The translations under genes and the position numbers were made by a program. Positions 1-8,992 of a stretch of 64,000 bases of DNA are shown here, one piece after another. The stretch comes from Burkholderia latens. Lineage in GTDB: Bacteria > Pseudomonadota > Gammaproteobacteria > Burkholderiales > Burkholderiaceae. The notes under the pieces were generated by a model that saw only the letters and a program-made list of their open reading frames with translations, did no database searches and was not told where the DNA came from. Numbering within the stretch: the stretch's first letter is position 1; each line of letters starts with the position of its first letter. The stretch is taken from positions 496,001 through 560,000 of the forward strand of contig NZ_CP013438.1 of the NCBI RefSeq assembly GCF_001718795.1, in the 5' to 3' direction.

Positions 1-1
1 C

Positions 2-457
2 GCGCCCGCACAAGCCGAGCGCGCGATTGCGTACGAGCCGCCAGCCGACCTGCGCGGCGATGTGCGACTTGGTGCGCTCGATGCGCTCAATACAAGCCGC
101 GCGGGGACTGCCGTGCATGCGGTCGACGCGCCGGCAGCGCCGCTTGCCGCCGGCGCCGCGCCGACGCTGGAGGAAGCACAGGCGCTGGCCAACGCGGGCG
201 CGTTCGACGAGGCCGAGCGCGTGCTCGCACAGTTCTCCGCGCATGCCGGGCCGCACGCGGACGCGTTCTATTTGAACGGGCTTATCGCCGACGCACGCGG
301 CCGCGCTGCCGAAGCGGGCGATTTCTACCGTAAGGCGCTGTATCTGCGGCCGACGCATCACGAAGCGCTGACGCATCTCGCGACGTTGCTGGACGCCGGC
401 GGCGACGGCGCCGGCGCGCAATGGCTGCTCGAGCGAGCGCGCCGCTCGGCCGGCTGA
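2..457 (+). CDS. wspC: WspC-type CheR methyltransferase, C-terminal TPR part (5' end outside window)
   Basis: The frame is open from the window edge and stops with TGA at 455-457, so only about 151 C-terminal residues are present. They show an Ala/Pro-rich linker followed by helical repeats of TPR type (AGAFDEAERVLAQF, then DAFYLNGLIADARGRAAEAG and FYRKALYLRP). In the family the missing N-terminal part methylates glutamates on the chemoreceptor WspA, and the TPR tail mediates protein contacts. The assignment depends mainly on position directly ahead of wspD-wspE-wspF; the methyltransferase domain itself cannot be checked here. Confidence 0.8.
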   Translation, partial: APAQAERAIAYEPPADLRGDVRLGALDALNTSRAGTAVHAVDAPAAPLAAGAAPTLEEAQALANAGAFDEAERVLAQFSAHAGPHADAFYLNGLIADARGRAAEAGDFYRKALYLRPTHHEALTHLATLLDAGGDGAGAQWLLERARRSAG

Positions 458-487
458 TGAGAATACGGGTTGGGAGCCGACATCGGG

Positions 488-1207
488 ATGACCGACGAAA
501 GAATGAACCGCGACGCGGTTGCCACTGACGACACGACGATCGGCGTCGACGATTGCTGGAACCGGATCGGCACGCGCGGCGACCGCTCGTGCGAGCGGCT
601 GGCCGACTGCCTGCGCTGCCTGAACTGCCCGGTCTACGCGTATCACGCGGCGAAGCTGCTCGAGCGCCCGCTCGATGCGGCCGAGATGGCCGACGCCACG
701 CAGCGGATCAGCGCGGTCGATGCGCCGCGCGCGCATGCCGGCGACGATACGCGTCAGGCGGCGCTCGCGTTTCGCGTCGCCGACGAATGGCTCGCGCTGC
801 CGATCGGCGTGTTGCGCGAGATCGCCGGCACGCGCCCGATCCATTCGCTGCCGTATCGCCGCCATTCGGCCGTGCGCGGCGTGGTCAACATTCGCGGCAC
901 GCTGCGCATCGCGATCTCGATCGGCGCGCTGCTCGGCCTCGACGCGGGCACCGTCGGCGCACGCCGCGCCGACGGCCGCTTCACGCGGCTGCTCGTCGCG
1001 GCCCACCAGGGCGAGCCGGTGGTGTTCCCGGTCGACGAAGTCGAGGGCGTGCTGCGCTTTAGCGCGTCCGAATGGGTGCCCGTGCCGGCCACGGTCGGCC
1101 GCGCGAGCGCCGGGCTGTCGCGCGGCGTACTGTCGTGGCGCGGCAAGTCCGTCGGGCTGCTCGACGACGACCGGCTGTTCGACGCGGTCACCCGGAGCAT
1201 GCGATGA
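488..1207 (+). CDS. wspD: CheW-like coupling protein WspD
   Basis: This 239-residue protein has an N-terminal segment with a Cys cluster (CLRCLNCPVY, about residues 42-51) and then a CheW fold (about 90-235), recognisable from the FRVADEWLALPIGVLREI strand and the RGVVNIRGTLRIAISI segment. It should couple the receptor to kinase WspE. ATG 488 is chosen because GGGAG at 472-476 fits as its ribosome site; a TTG at 470 would add six residues. Its TGA overlaps the wspE ATG (ATGA), indicating translational coupling. The Cys-rich N-terminus fits the longer WspD-type coupling proteins rather than plain CheW. Confidence 0.88.
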   Translation: MTDERMNRDAVATDDTTIGVDDCWNRIGTRGDRSCERLADCLRCLNCPVYAYHAAKLLERPLDAAEMADATQRISAVDAPRAHAGDDTRQAALAFRVADEWLALPIGVLREIAGTRPIHSLPYRRHSAVRGVVNIRGTLRIAISIGALLGLDAGTVGARRADGRFTRLLVAAHQGEPVVFPVDEVEGVLRFSASEWVPVPATVGRASAGLSRGVLSWRGKSVGLLDDDRLFDAVTRSMR

Positions 1208-3498
1208 GCGGCGATGACGATCTGAGCCACCTGTCGCTGCTCGAGCTGTACCGCGAGGAGACGCGCACGCAGACCCAGGCGCTGTCCGAGCGTCTGCTCG
1301 CGCTCGAAGCCGGCGAGCCCGACGCCGCGGCGCTCGAGGCGTGCATGCGCGCCGCGCATTCGCTGAAGGGCGCCGCGCGCATCGTCGGCGTGCCGCTCGG
1401 CGTCGACATCGCGGGCCGGATGGAAGAATGCTTCGTTGCCGCGCAGGCCGGCACGGTCGCGCTGACGGCCACGCACGTGGACGTGCTGCTCGCCGGCGTC
1501 GATCTGCTGGTGCGCGTTGCGGACCCGCACGCTCAACCCGTGTCGTCTGCCGAAATCGACGCGTTCGCGCTTGCGCTGGCGAGTGCCGACGGCGCGCATG
1601 CGATGCCGACATCGAGCGTCGCGCCGCCGTCCGTCATGCCATTGCGCGGACACGACGGGGCCGCGAACGAACCCGGTGGGGCCGCCGCGGTGCCGCCGCT
1701 CGCGGTGCCGGCGGCCGCGCCCGATCCGGTCCCGGCCGGCCGCGCGGCCGGCGCGGGCGCGATGCGGCGCGTGCGCGCGGATACGTTGAACCGGCTGCTG
1801 AGCCTGTCCGGCGAATCGCTGGTCGAATCGCGCTGGCTGAAGCCGTTTGCCGAATCGATGCTGCGCGTGAAGCGAGCGCAACGCGATGCGGCGCGCTCGC
1901 TCGATCTGTTGTACGAACAGTTCGCCGACGATCTCGATGCGGGCGTGCTCGCGTCGGTGAACGAAGTGCGGCACATGCTCAACGACCTGCAGCGTTCGCT
2001 CGCCGAGCGGATGGACGAGTTCGACCGCTTCGAGCGGCGCAGCACGCATATCGCCGAACAGCTGTACGACGAGGCGCTGCAGTGCCGGATGCGGCCGTTC
2101 GGCGACGCGACGCGCGCATATCCGCGCATCGTCCGCGACCTCGCGCGCTCGCTCGGCAAGCAGGTGCGCTTTTCGATCGTCGGCGAAGGCACGCAGGTCG
2201 ATCGCGACATCCTCGATCTGCTCGATGCACCGCTCGGCCATCTGCTGCGCAACGCAATCGACCATGGCGTCGAGTCGCCCGACGCGCGTCGCGCGCGCGG
2301 CAAGCCGGCCGAGGCAAGCGTGACGCTCGAGGCGCGCCACAGCGCAGGCTCGCTGCTCGTCAGCGTGATCGACGACGGGCCGGGTGTCGACATGGACGCG
2401 TTGCGCGCGGCCGTCGTGCGCCAGCGCCTGACCGACGACGAGACGGCCGCGCGCCTGTCCGACCCCGAGCTGCTCGAATTCCTGCTGCTGCCGGGCTTTT
2501 CGATGCGCGACGCGGTGACCGACGTGTCGGGGCGCGGTGTCGGCCTCGACGCGGTGCAGGAGATGGTGCGCGGCGTACGCGGCGCGGTGCGCATCTTCAA
2601 CGAGCCGGGCGCGGGCATGCGCTTCGTGCTGCAACTGCCGCTGACACTGTCGGTGATCCGCAGCCTGCTCGTCGAGGTCGGCGGCGAGCCGTACGCGTTT
2701 CCGCTCGCGCACGTGCGCCGCACGCTGGAGCTTGCGCACGACGACATCGACGTGCTGGAGGGCCAGCCGCATTTTCCGTTCGACGGCCGGCGCGTGGGCC
2801 TCGTCGACGCGCATCAACTGCTCGACACGAACGAGCCCGACGTCGCGCGCGCGAGCACGGCGGTCGTGGTCGTCGGCGGCGAGCCCGAGTTGTACGGCGT
2901 CGCCGTGGACCGCTTCCTCGGCGAGCGGATGCTCGTCGTGCAGCCGCTCGACAGCCGCCTGCAGAAGATCCAGAACATCGCGGCCGGCGCGTTGCTCGAA
3001 AATGGCGACCCGGTGCTGATCGTCGATGTCGAGGACCTGATCCGCTCGGTCGACAAGCTCGTGCGCGGCGGCCAACTCGCGAAGCTGACGCGCGATCGGC
3101 AGCTTGCGCTGGCCGACCGGCGCCGCCGGGTGCTGGTCGTCGACGATTCGCTGACGGTGCGCGAGCTCGAACGCAAGCTGCTCGAGAAGCGCGGTTACGA
3201 CGTGACCGTCGCCGTCGACGGAATGGACGGCTGGAATGCGGTGCGCAGCGACGCGTTCGATCTCGTCGTGACCGATGTCGACATGCCGCGCATGGACGGC
3301 ATCGAGCTCGTCACGCTGATCAAGAACGACCCGATGCTCAAGCGTGTGCCGGTGATGATCGTGTCGTACAAGGATCGCGACGAGGATCGCCGGCGCGGGC
3401 TCGATGCCGGCGCCGACTACTACCTCGCGAAGAGCAGCTTCCACGACGAAGCGCTGCTCGATGCGGTGCACGACCTGATCGGGGACGCGCGCGCATGA
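1204..3498 (+). CDS. wspE: Hybrid CheA-type histidine kinase/response regulator WspE
   Basis: At 764 residues this is a full-length hybrid chemotaxis kinase. An N-terminal Hpt domain carries His52 in AAHSLKGAA. A Pro/Ala-rich linker (about 125-180) follows, then dimerisation and HATPase regions (N box LLRNAIDHGVESP, G boxes DDGPGVD and GRGVGLDAV), a CheW-like regulatory domain (about 480-620) and a C-terminal receiver with Asp691 in VVTDVDMP and Lys in MIVSYKD. ATG 1204 overlaps the wspD stop and is preferred over upstream in-frame starts, which lie inside wspD. In Pseudomonas the WspE output is the diguanylate cyclase WspR; no wspR gene follows here. Confidence 0.95.
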   Translation: MSGDDDLSHLSLLELYREETRTQTQALSERLLALEAGEPDAAALEACMRAAHSLKGAARIVGVPLGVDIAGRMEECFVAAQAGTVALTATHVDVLLAGVDLLVRVADPHAQPVSSAEIDAFALALASADGAHAMPTSSVAPPSVMPLRGHDGAANEPGGAAAVPPLAVPAAAPDPVPAGRAAGAGAMRRVRADTLNRLLSLSGESLVESRWLKPFAESMLRVKRAQRDAARSLDLLYEQFADDLDAGVLASVNEVRHMLNDLQRSLAERMDEFDRFERRSTHIAEQLYDEALQCRMRPFGDATRAYPRIVRDLARSLGKQVRFSIVGEGTQVDRDILDLLDAPLGHLLRNAIDHGVESPDARRARGKPAEASVTLEARHSAGSLLVSVIDDGPGVDMDALRAAVVRQRLTDDETAARLSDPELLEFLLLPGFSMRDAVTDVSGRGVGLDAVQEMVRGVRGAVRIFNEPGAGMRFVLQLPLTLSVIRSLLVEVGGEPYAFPLAHVRRTLELAHDDIDVLEGQPHFPFDGRRVGLVDAHQLLDTNEPDVARASTAVVVVGGEPELYGVAVDRFLGERMLVVQPLDSRLQKIQNIAAGALLENGDPVLIVDVEDLIRSVDKLVRGGQLAKLTRDRQLALADRRRRVLVVDDSLTVRELERKLLEKRGYDVTVAVDGMDGWNAVRSDAFDLVVTDVDMPRMDGIELVTLIKNDPMLKRVPVMIVSYKDRDEDRRRGLDAGADYYLAKSSFHDEALLDAVHDLIGDARA

Positions 3499-4514
3499 AC
3501 ATCGGCATCGTCAACGATCTGCCGCTTGCCGTCGAGGCGCTGCGCCGCGTGATCGCGCTGCGCACCGATCACCGCGTGCTGTGGGTGGCGACCGATGGCG
3601 GCGAGGCCGTGGATTTCTGCGTCGCGCATCCGCCCGATCTCGTGCTGATGGATCTCGTGATGCCGAAGCTCGACGGCGTGGCGGCGACGCGGCAGATCAT
3701 GGCGCGTGCGCCGTGCGCGATCCTGATCGTGACGGCGAGCGTCAGCGCGAACACGTCGTCGGTGTACGAGGCGATGGGCGCCGGCGCGCTCGATGCGGTC
3801 GACACGCCGACGCTCGCGCTCGGCCTGCCGTCGGATGCGGCGCCGCAGCCGCTGCTCGCGAAGATCGACCAGATCGGCCGGCTGCTCGAAACCCGGAGCG
3901 CGGCGCTCGTACCCACCGGGCTTGCGCCCGCGCGCGGCCAGCCGACGCTGATCGCGATCGGCGCGTCGGCCGGCGGCCCGACCGCGCTCACCGCGCTGCT
4001 GCGTGCGTTGCCGGCCGATTTTCCGGCGGCGCTCGTGATCGTGCAGCACGTCGATCAGGCATTCGCGTTCGGGATGGCGGAGTGGCTCGACGGTTATACG
4101 CCGCTGCCCGTGCGCGTCGCGCGGCAGGGCAGCGTGCCGCAGGCGGGCGAGGTGCTGCTCGCCGCGACCAACGATCACCTGTCGCTGTCGCCGCGCGGCG
4201 TGCTCGGCTATACGCGGCATCCGGCCGACACGCCATACCGGCCGTCGGTCGACGTGTTCTTCAATAGCGTCGCCGACAGCTGGCAGGGCGACGCGCTCGG
4301 CGTGCTGCTGACCGGCATGGGGCGCGACGGCGCGCTCGGGCTGAAGGCGATGCGCGCGAAGGGCTGCTACACGATCGCGCAGGACGAGGCGACCAGCGCC
4401 GTATACGGGATGCCGAAGGCGGCCGCGGCGATCGGTGCCGCGTCGGCGATCCTGCCGCTCGACCGGATCGCGCCGCAACTGATTTCCCGCGTGACGCGCG
4501 TGCCGCGCGACTGA
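3495..4514 (+). CDS. wspF: CheB-type methylesterase WspF
   Basis: This 339-residue protein has a receiver domain (Asp53 in LVLMDLVMP) and a C-terminal methylesterase domain. The catalytic Ser lies in GASAGGPTAL, the His in VQHVD and the Asp in GMGRDGALG. It removes methyl groups from the WspA receptor and so resets the pathway; loss of wspF in Pseudomonas locks the system on. Its ATG overlaps the wspE TGA (ATGA). It is the last gene of the operon here: the next gene on the strand belongs to a separate fluoride-responsive unit. Confidence 0.94.
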   Translation: MNIGIVNDLPLAVEALRRVIALRTDHRVLWVATDGGEAVDFCVAHPPDLVLMDLVMPKLDGVAATRQIMARAPCAILIVTASVSANTSSVYEAMGAGALDAVDTPTLALGLPSDAAPQPLLAKIDQIGRLLETRSAALVPTGLAPARGQPTLIAIGASAGGPTALTALLRALPADFPAALVIVQHVDQAFAFGMAEWLDGYTPLPVRVARQGSVPQAGEVLLAATNDHLSLSPRGVLGYTRHPADTPYRPSVDVFFNSVADSWQGDALGVLLTGMGRDGALGLKAMRAKGCYTIAQDEATSAVYGMPKAAAAIGAASAILPLDRIAPQLISRVTRVPRD

Positions 4515-4523
4515 CGGGCCGCG

Positions 4524-4553
4524 TTGCGTGCGATGCGCGGCATCGCGTACAAT
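4524..4553 (+). promoter_or_regulatory. Putative sigma-70 promoter of the fluoride unit
   Basis: TTGCGT (4524-4529) and TACAAT (4548-4553) are separated by 18 nt, which puts a start site near 4560, just ahead of the riboswitch. Inferred from consensus only. Confidence 0.5.
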
Positions 4554-4562
4554 CGCCGCCTG

Positions 4563-4658
4563 CGGAGATGGCATGCCTCCCTGCGGTCGAGTCCGGCGCG
4601 TCGCGCGCGCGGTCTTCGGCCCTCAACCGCCGGTTCGCCCGGCTGATGATGCCTGCGT
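4563..4658 (+). promoter_or_regulatory. Fluoride riboswitch (crcB motif)
   Basis: The three conserved blocks of the crcB RNA are present in order: GGAGATGGCATGCCTCC (4564-4580), TCAACCGCC (4623-4631) and GGCTGATGATGCCTGCG (4641-4657). The GGCAT of block one can pair with the ATGCC of block three as the pseudoknot, and GCCGG/CCGGC forms the short hairpin between blocks two and three. About 40 GC-rich nt separate blocks one and two, longer than in the Pseudomonas examples I recall, suggesting an extra stem-loop. The RNA senses fluoride, and the gene downstream is a CLC-F exporter, a classic pairing. No U-tract terminator is visible, so control may act on translation. Confidence 0.88.
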
Positions 4659-4741
4659 GTTCCTGGGTTGTCAGGAGGTCGCAGGCCGTCCATGCGGTGT
4701 TCTGCCGCCCAGGTGTCGATGTCCTGTCGAATCTGGAAACC

Positions 4742-5983
4742 ATGTTTTTCTCGACTTCCGCCGATATTGTCGCGACCGCGCGCTACGTGTGCCGGTGGCT
4801 CGCTCTCTCGGCCCTGCTTGGCGCGCTGGCCGGCACGGCCTCCGCGTTGTTCCTGATCGCGCTCGACTGGGCGAGCGCCACGCGCATCGCGCATCCGTGG
4901 CTGCTGTGGGCGCTGCCGGCCGCCGGCTTCGCGACCGGCTGGGTCTATCACCGGTTCGGCCAGTCGGTCGCGCGCGGCAACAACCTGCTGATCGACGAGA
5001 TTCACGACCCGAAGGCGCTCGTGCCGAAGCGGATGGCGCCGCTCGTGCTGGTCGCGACCGTCGTCACGCACCTGTTCGGCGGGTCGGCCGGCCGCGAGGG
5101 CACGGCCGTGCAGATGGGCGGCGCGCTCGCCGATCGCATCACTCACGTGCTCCGGCTCGATCGCGAGCATCGGCGCGTGCTGCTGATGGGCGGCATCGCG
5201 GCCGGGTTCTCGTCGGTGTTCGGCACGCCGCTCGCGGGCGCCGTGTTCGGGCTCGAAGTGCTCGCGATCGGCCGCGTGCGGTACGACGCGCTGTTGACCT
5301 GCGTCGCGTCGGCCATCGTCGCGGACCTCGTGTGCCGCGCGTGGGGCGTGCATCACACCGTGTATGCGATCCCGTTCGTGCCGGCCGTATCGGCGACCGC
5401 GCTGGCCGCGACGGTCGTCGCGGGTGTCGCGTTCGGTGTCGTCGGGCGGTTGTTCGCGTTCGCCACGCATGCGCTGACCGCGTGGTGTCGGCGCGTCGTC
5501 CGCTACGCGCCGCTGCAGCCGGTGCTCGGTGGCGTGATGGTGGCCGTGGCGGCGAGCGTGCTGAACGTGCCGCAGTATCTGGGGCTCGGGATTCCGACGA
5601 TCGAAGCGGCTTTTCGCGGACCGCTGCCCGTCTACGATTTCGCGGGCAAGTTCGCGTTTACGGTCGTCACGCTCGCGTCGGGATTCAAGGGCGGTGAAGT
5701 CACGCCGCTGTTCTACATCGGCGCGACGCTCGGCAATGCGCTCGGCCAGGTGCTCGCGCTGCCGGTGCCGGTGCTTGCGGGGCTCGGCTTCGTCGCGGTG
5801 TTCGCGGGCGCGGCGAACACGCCGATCGCGTCGACGATCATGGCGATCGAGCTGTTCGGCGCGGATGTCGGCGTGTATGCGATCGTGGCGTGCGTGGTCG
5901 CGTACCTGTTTTCCGGACACGCGGGGATTTATCGATCGCAACGGGTGGCGGTGGGGAAGGCCGCACGGATGGAGGCGGACTGA
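4742..5983 (+). CDS. CLC-F type fluoride/proton antiporter
   Basis: A 413-residue polytopic membrane protein of the CLC family. The chloride-selectivity motif GSGIP is replaced by GNNLL (residues 79-83), and the gating segment reads GREGT (117-121, gating Glu119) followed by AVQMGG. These substitutions mark the fluoride-specific CLC-F clade and not ordinary chloride transporters. The GFKGG segment later in the protein is also typical. It should export cytoplasmic fluoride in exchange for protons. The upstream fluoride riboswitch supports this. ATG 4742 (MFFSTSADI) is chosen because earlier in-frame codons fall in or just after the riboswitch; the ribosome site is weak, so the start is less certain than the function. 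Confidence 0.92.
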   Translation: MFFSTSADIVATARYVCRWLALSALLGALAGTASALFLIALDWASATRIAHPWLLWALPAAGFATGWVYHRFGQSVARGNNLLIDEIHDPKALVPKRMAPLVLVATVVTHLFGGSAGREGTAVQMGGALADRITHVLRLDREHRRVLLMGGIAAGFSSVFGTPLAGAVFGLEVLAIGRVRYDALLTCVASAIVADLVCRAWGVHHTVYAIPFVPAVSATALAATVVAGVAFGVVGRLFAFATHALTAWCRRVVRYAPLQPVLGGVMVAVAASVLNVPQYLGLGIPTIEAAFRGPLPVYDFAGKFAFTVVTLASGFKGGEVTPLFYIGATLGNALGQVLALPVPVLAGLGFVAVFAGAANTPIASTIMAIELFGADVGVYAIVACVVAYLFSGHAGIYRSQRVAVGKAARMEAD

Positions 5984-5990
5984 GGTCGGC

Positions 5991-6009
5991 CTGCGCCTGC
6001 GCCTGCGCC
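5991..6009 (+). repeat. Short CTGCGC tandem repeat
   Basis: Three copies of CTGCGC plus a partial copy lie just after the CLC-F stop. A GC hairpin without a T-tract follows (CCGGCGC/GCGCCGG). This is a simple-sequence patch between convergent genes; no function is implied. Confidence 0.6.
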
Positions 6010-6075
6010 GGCGCCACAGCGCCGGACGCAAGCCGGTCTCCGGCGATCGCGGGCCGCCGGGCCACCCGCCGCGCG

Positions 6076-6789
6076 CTATTCCTTCGGCAGCTTCGCGACG
6101 TTGCGCGCGAGCAGCTCTTCGATATCGATGCCCTTGTCCGCCAGCAGCGTCGTGACGATTCCCGTCAGCTCGCCGAGCGTTTCCTTGACCGACTCGCGGA
6201 TCGTATCCACGACGACCTGCGTACTGCGTTCGATTTCGATGTTGACGTTGTCGTCGACGCCCTTCGCATCGAAGGTCGTCGCGCGTCGCGTTTCCGGAAT
6301 CAGCCAGACGTCGAACCAGCCTTCGTCGCGATTGACGTCGGACACCGTGAGGCTGCAGCCGTTGATCGCGATATACCCCTTCGCGAACACGTAGCGCTTG
6401 AATTCGGCCGGCACGCCGATGCGGATCATCCGGTTGTGTTCGGACGATGCGATGTGCACGATGGTCCCCATGAAGTCGACGTGGCCGGACAGCGGATGCC
6501 CGCCGATTTCGGCGCCGTCCTTCGCGGCCCGTTCGACATTGACGCGCGCGCCGGTCGTCAGGTTGGCCAGCGTGGTGATGCGCAGGCTCGGCAACATCAC
6601 GTCGAAATCAATCAGTACCGGCGAGTGAATCGTCGTTACCGTCAGGCAAACGCCGTCGACCGACACGCTCGCGCCGATCTCGATGTCGGTGGTGAACCGC
6701 TCGGGGAATTCGATGGTGAACGTCCTCAGTTCGCCGTGATCCTTGACGGCCTTGATGACGCCAACACCCTGGACAATGCCTGTAAACAT
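6076..6789 (-). CDS. ribE: Riboflavin synthase
   Basis: The protein (237 residues) opens with the diagnostic MFTGIVQGVG and contains two lumazine-binding repeats. The first has GASVSVDGVCLTVT and GGHPLSGHVDF; the second has AINGCSLTVSDV. It converts two molecules of dimethylribityllumazine to riboflavin plus the pyrimidine precursor. The C-terminus runs about 20 residues past the usual end as an acidic helix (DKGIDIEELLARNVAKLPKE). No FMN riboswitch is visible upstream. It lies 158 bp from the start-distal end of an ABC exporter gene on the same strand, which suggests co-transcription but no functional link. Confidence 0.95.
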   Translation of the reverse strand: MFTGIVQGVGVIKAVKDHGELRTFTIEFPERFTTDIEIGASVSVDGVCLTVTTIHSPVLIDFDVMLPSLRITTLANLTTGARVNVERAAKDGAEIGGHPLSGHVDFMGTIVHIASSEHNRMIRIGVPAEFKRYVFAKGYIAINGCSLTVSDVNRDEGWFDVWLIPETRRATTFDAKGVDDNVNIEIERSTQVVVDTIRESVKETLGELTGIVTTLLADKGIDIEELLARNVAKLPKE

Positions 6790-6947
6790 GATCTGCCTTT
6801 CGTCGCGAATTGCGTGGCCGGTATGATAAGTGATCCGAGGAACCCCCATCGCGAACAGGGTCGGGCCGCGGTACGGCGCAATCATGAACGGGGCTCGGCC
6901 GCAATCGGCGTCACCGCACGGTCGCGCCACATCGCGGCCCGTTCGCG

Positions 6948-8810
6948 TTACGCCCGCGCCGGCTCTCCGCGCGGCCCGGCCTGGTCGCCGGCGCCGCGCC
7001 GCGGCGAATCGAGCAAGCCCTTCGCGAGTTCCAGCGCCTGCCGCTCGAACAGCCGGCGGTAGACCCCGCCGTCGAGCCGGATCAACGCGTCGTGGTTGCC
7101 TTCCTCGATCACTTTGCCGCGGTCGAGCACGAGCAGGCGGTCGAGCGAGCGCACCGTCGACAGCCGGTGCGCAACCACGAGCGTCGTGCGGCCCACCATC
7201 AACCGCTCCATCGCCTGCTGGATCAGCACCTCGCTTTCGCTGTCGAGGCTCGACGTCGCTTCGTCGAGGATCAGGATCGGCGCATCCGCGAGGAACGCGC
7301 GCGCGATCGCGACGCGCTGGCGTTCGCCGCCCGACAGCTTGATCCCGCGTTCGCCGACGAGCGTGTCGTAACCGTCCGGCAGCGCCGCGATGAAGTCGTG
7401 CGCGCTTGCGAGCCGCGCGGCGCGCTCGATCTCCGCACGGCTCGCGCCGGGGCGTGCATACGCGATGTTCTCCGCGAGCGTGCGGTGGAACAGCACGGGC
7501 TCCTGCTGGACGATCGCGATCTGGCTGCGCAACGAATCCTGCCGCACCTGCGCGATGTCCTGGCCGTCGATCGTGATGCGGCCGCCCGACACGTCGTACA
7601 GGCGCTGGATCAGCTTGATGAACGTCGTCTTGCCCGACCCGGAATGACCGACGAGGCCGACGCGTTCGCCGGGCGCGATGCGCATCGAGAAGTCGTCGTA
7701 CAGCGGCACCGGATGGTTGCCGTAGCGGAACGTCACGTGCTCGAAGCGGATCTCGCCGCGCTCGATCCGGATCGCGGGCGCGCCGGGGCGATCGTCGATG
7801 CCGAGCGGCTGGCGCTCGAGCGCGACGAGTTCTTCCATGTCGTTGACCGAGCGCTGCAGGTTGCGGATGTGCATGCCGACGTCGCGCAGGTAGCCCTGCA
7901 GCATGAAGAACATCGTCAGCGAGAATGCGATGTCGCCGACGCTCGCTTCGTCGTTCGCCCAGAGCCGCAGCGCGACGCCGATCATCGCCGCCTGCATCGC
8001 GACGAGCATCGCGCCCTGCAGGCCGCCGTTGAACGTGCCGCGCACCCACGTGCGGCGCGTGCGCTGACGCCACTTGCCGATCACGCGCGCCAGCCGCGCT
8101 TCCTCGCGCGCTTCCGCGCCGAATGCCTTGACGACGGCGTTGCAGCTGACCGCATCGGCGAGCGCACCGCCCATTCGCGTGTCCCACATGTTGCCGAGCC
8201 GCGCGGCCGGCGCGACGATGCCGAGCGACACGGCGACCGTCACCGAGATGTACAGCAGCGAGCCCGCGCCGACGACGACGCCCATCACCGGCCAGTGCGA
8301 GCCGAGCAGCACGGTCGCGCCGACGAGCATCGTGACCGACGGCAGCAGCGCGATCAGCACGGTGTCGTTCAGCAGGTCGAGCGCCCAGATGCCGCGCGTG
8401 ATCTTGCGCACGGTCGAGCCCGCGAAGCTGTTCGCGTGCCAGTCGGTCGAAAAGCGCTGCACGCGATGGAACGATGCGGCGGCGATCTCGCTCATCATTT
8501 TCAGCGTGAGCGTGATGATGTTCAGATAGACGCCCTGCCGCAGCAGCGTCGCGCCGATGCCGAGCGCGGCCAGCGCGCCGAACGCGGTCACGGCCGCGTG
8601 CCACGCGGCGGCGCGGTCGGTCGAGCCGGATGACAGCGCATCGACGAGGCGCCCGGCGAACAGCGGCGTGAGCACGTCGGCGAGCGCGCCGAGCAGCGCC
8701 AGTGCCGCGATCGCCGCGATGCGCACCGGCTGCTTGCGCCAGTAGCGGAACGTAAAGCCGAAGACGGCCTGGAAAGCGTGGCCGCCCAGATGGGTGGTTT
8801 TTCTGGTCAT
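6948..8810 (-). CDS. ABC transporter, fused permease and ATPase (exporter type)
   Basis: A 620-residue half-transporter with six membrane helices in the first 330 residues, followed by a nucleotide-binding domain. Walker A is GHSGSGKTT (about residue 383), the signature is LSGGERQR, Walker B is ILILDEATS (about 515) and the H-loop is VVAHRLSTV. This is the MsbA/LapB-like exporter architecture, acting as a homodimer or heterodimer; the cargo cannot be told. ATG 8810 (MTRKTTHLGG) is preferred to an upstream start at 8903 because the extra 31 residues look like untranslated leader. No partner gene or adaptor is next to it. Confidence 0.88.
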   Translation of the reverse strand: MTRKTTHLGGHAFQAVFGFTFRYWRKQPVRIAAIAALALLGALADVLTPLFAGRLVDALSSGSTDRAAAWHAAVTAFGALAALGIGATLLRQGVYLNIITLTLKMMSEIAAASFHRVQRFSTDWHANSFAGSTVRKITRGIWALDLLNDTVLIALLPSVTMLVGATVLLGSHWPVMGVVVGAGSLLYISVTVAVSLGIVAPAARLGNMWDTRMGGALADAVSCNAVVKAFGAEAREEARLARVIGKWRQRTRRTWVRGTFNGGLQGAMLVAMQAAMIGVALRLWANDEASVGDIAFSLTMFFMLQGYLRDVGMHIRNLQRSVNDMEELVALERQPLGIDDRPGAPAIRIERGEIRFEHVTFRYGNHPVPLYDDFSMRIAPGERVGLVGHSGSGKTTFIKLIQRLYDVSGGRITIDGQDIAQVRQDSLRSQIAIVQQEPVLFHRTLAENIAYARPGASRAEIERAARLASAHDFIAALPDGYDTLVGERGIKLSGGERQRVAIARAFLADAPILILDEATSSLDSESEVLIQQAMERLMVGRTTLVVAHRLSTVRSLDRLLVLDRGKVIEEGNHDALIRLDGGVYRRLFERQALELAKGLLDSPRRGAGDQAGPRGEPARA

Positions 8811-8992
8811 GTATCGTTGCCCGGCGCATCGCGCGACGGGACTTTCCGGTTCGGAGAACGTCGAAAACACAACAGCCGGCCCGCACGGACTTCGCGGACG
8901 CAATGAAACGGGCTGTCGGGAATGGCGCGGGCTGGCGTGCTAACCGGTAAGCCGGTGACGCACTCGGGAGCCGGCGCGGACGACGGGCGGAA

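Noticed and set aside
754..3471. Long open frame on the minus strand (about 905 codons) across wspD and wspE
   Set aside because: The opposite strand has a motif-complete CheA-type kinase and CheW protein. Long antisense frames are common in GC-rich DNA, and this one is repetitive in His, Arg and Ala with no domain.
4499..6789. A wspR (GGDEF) gene expected after wspF
   Set aside because: No GGDEF motif in any frame after wspF; the region encodes a riboswitch, a CLC-F antiporter and riboflavin synthase.
6790..6947. FMN (RFN) riboswitch upstream of ribE
   Set aside because: The conserved RFN blocks are absent in the 158-bp upstream gap.
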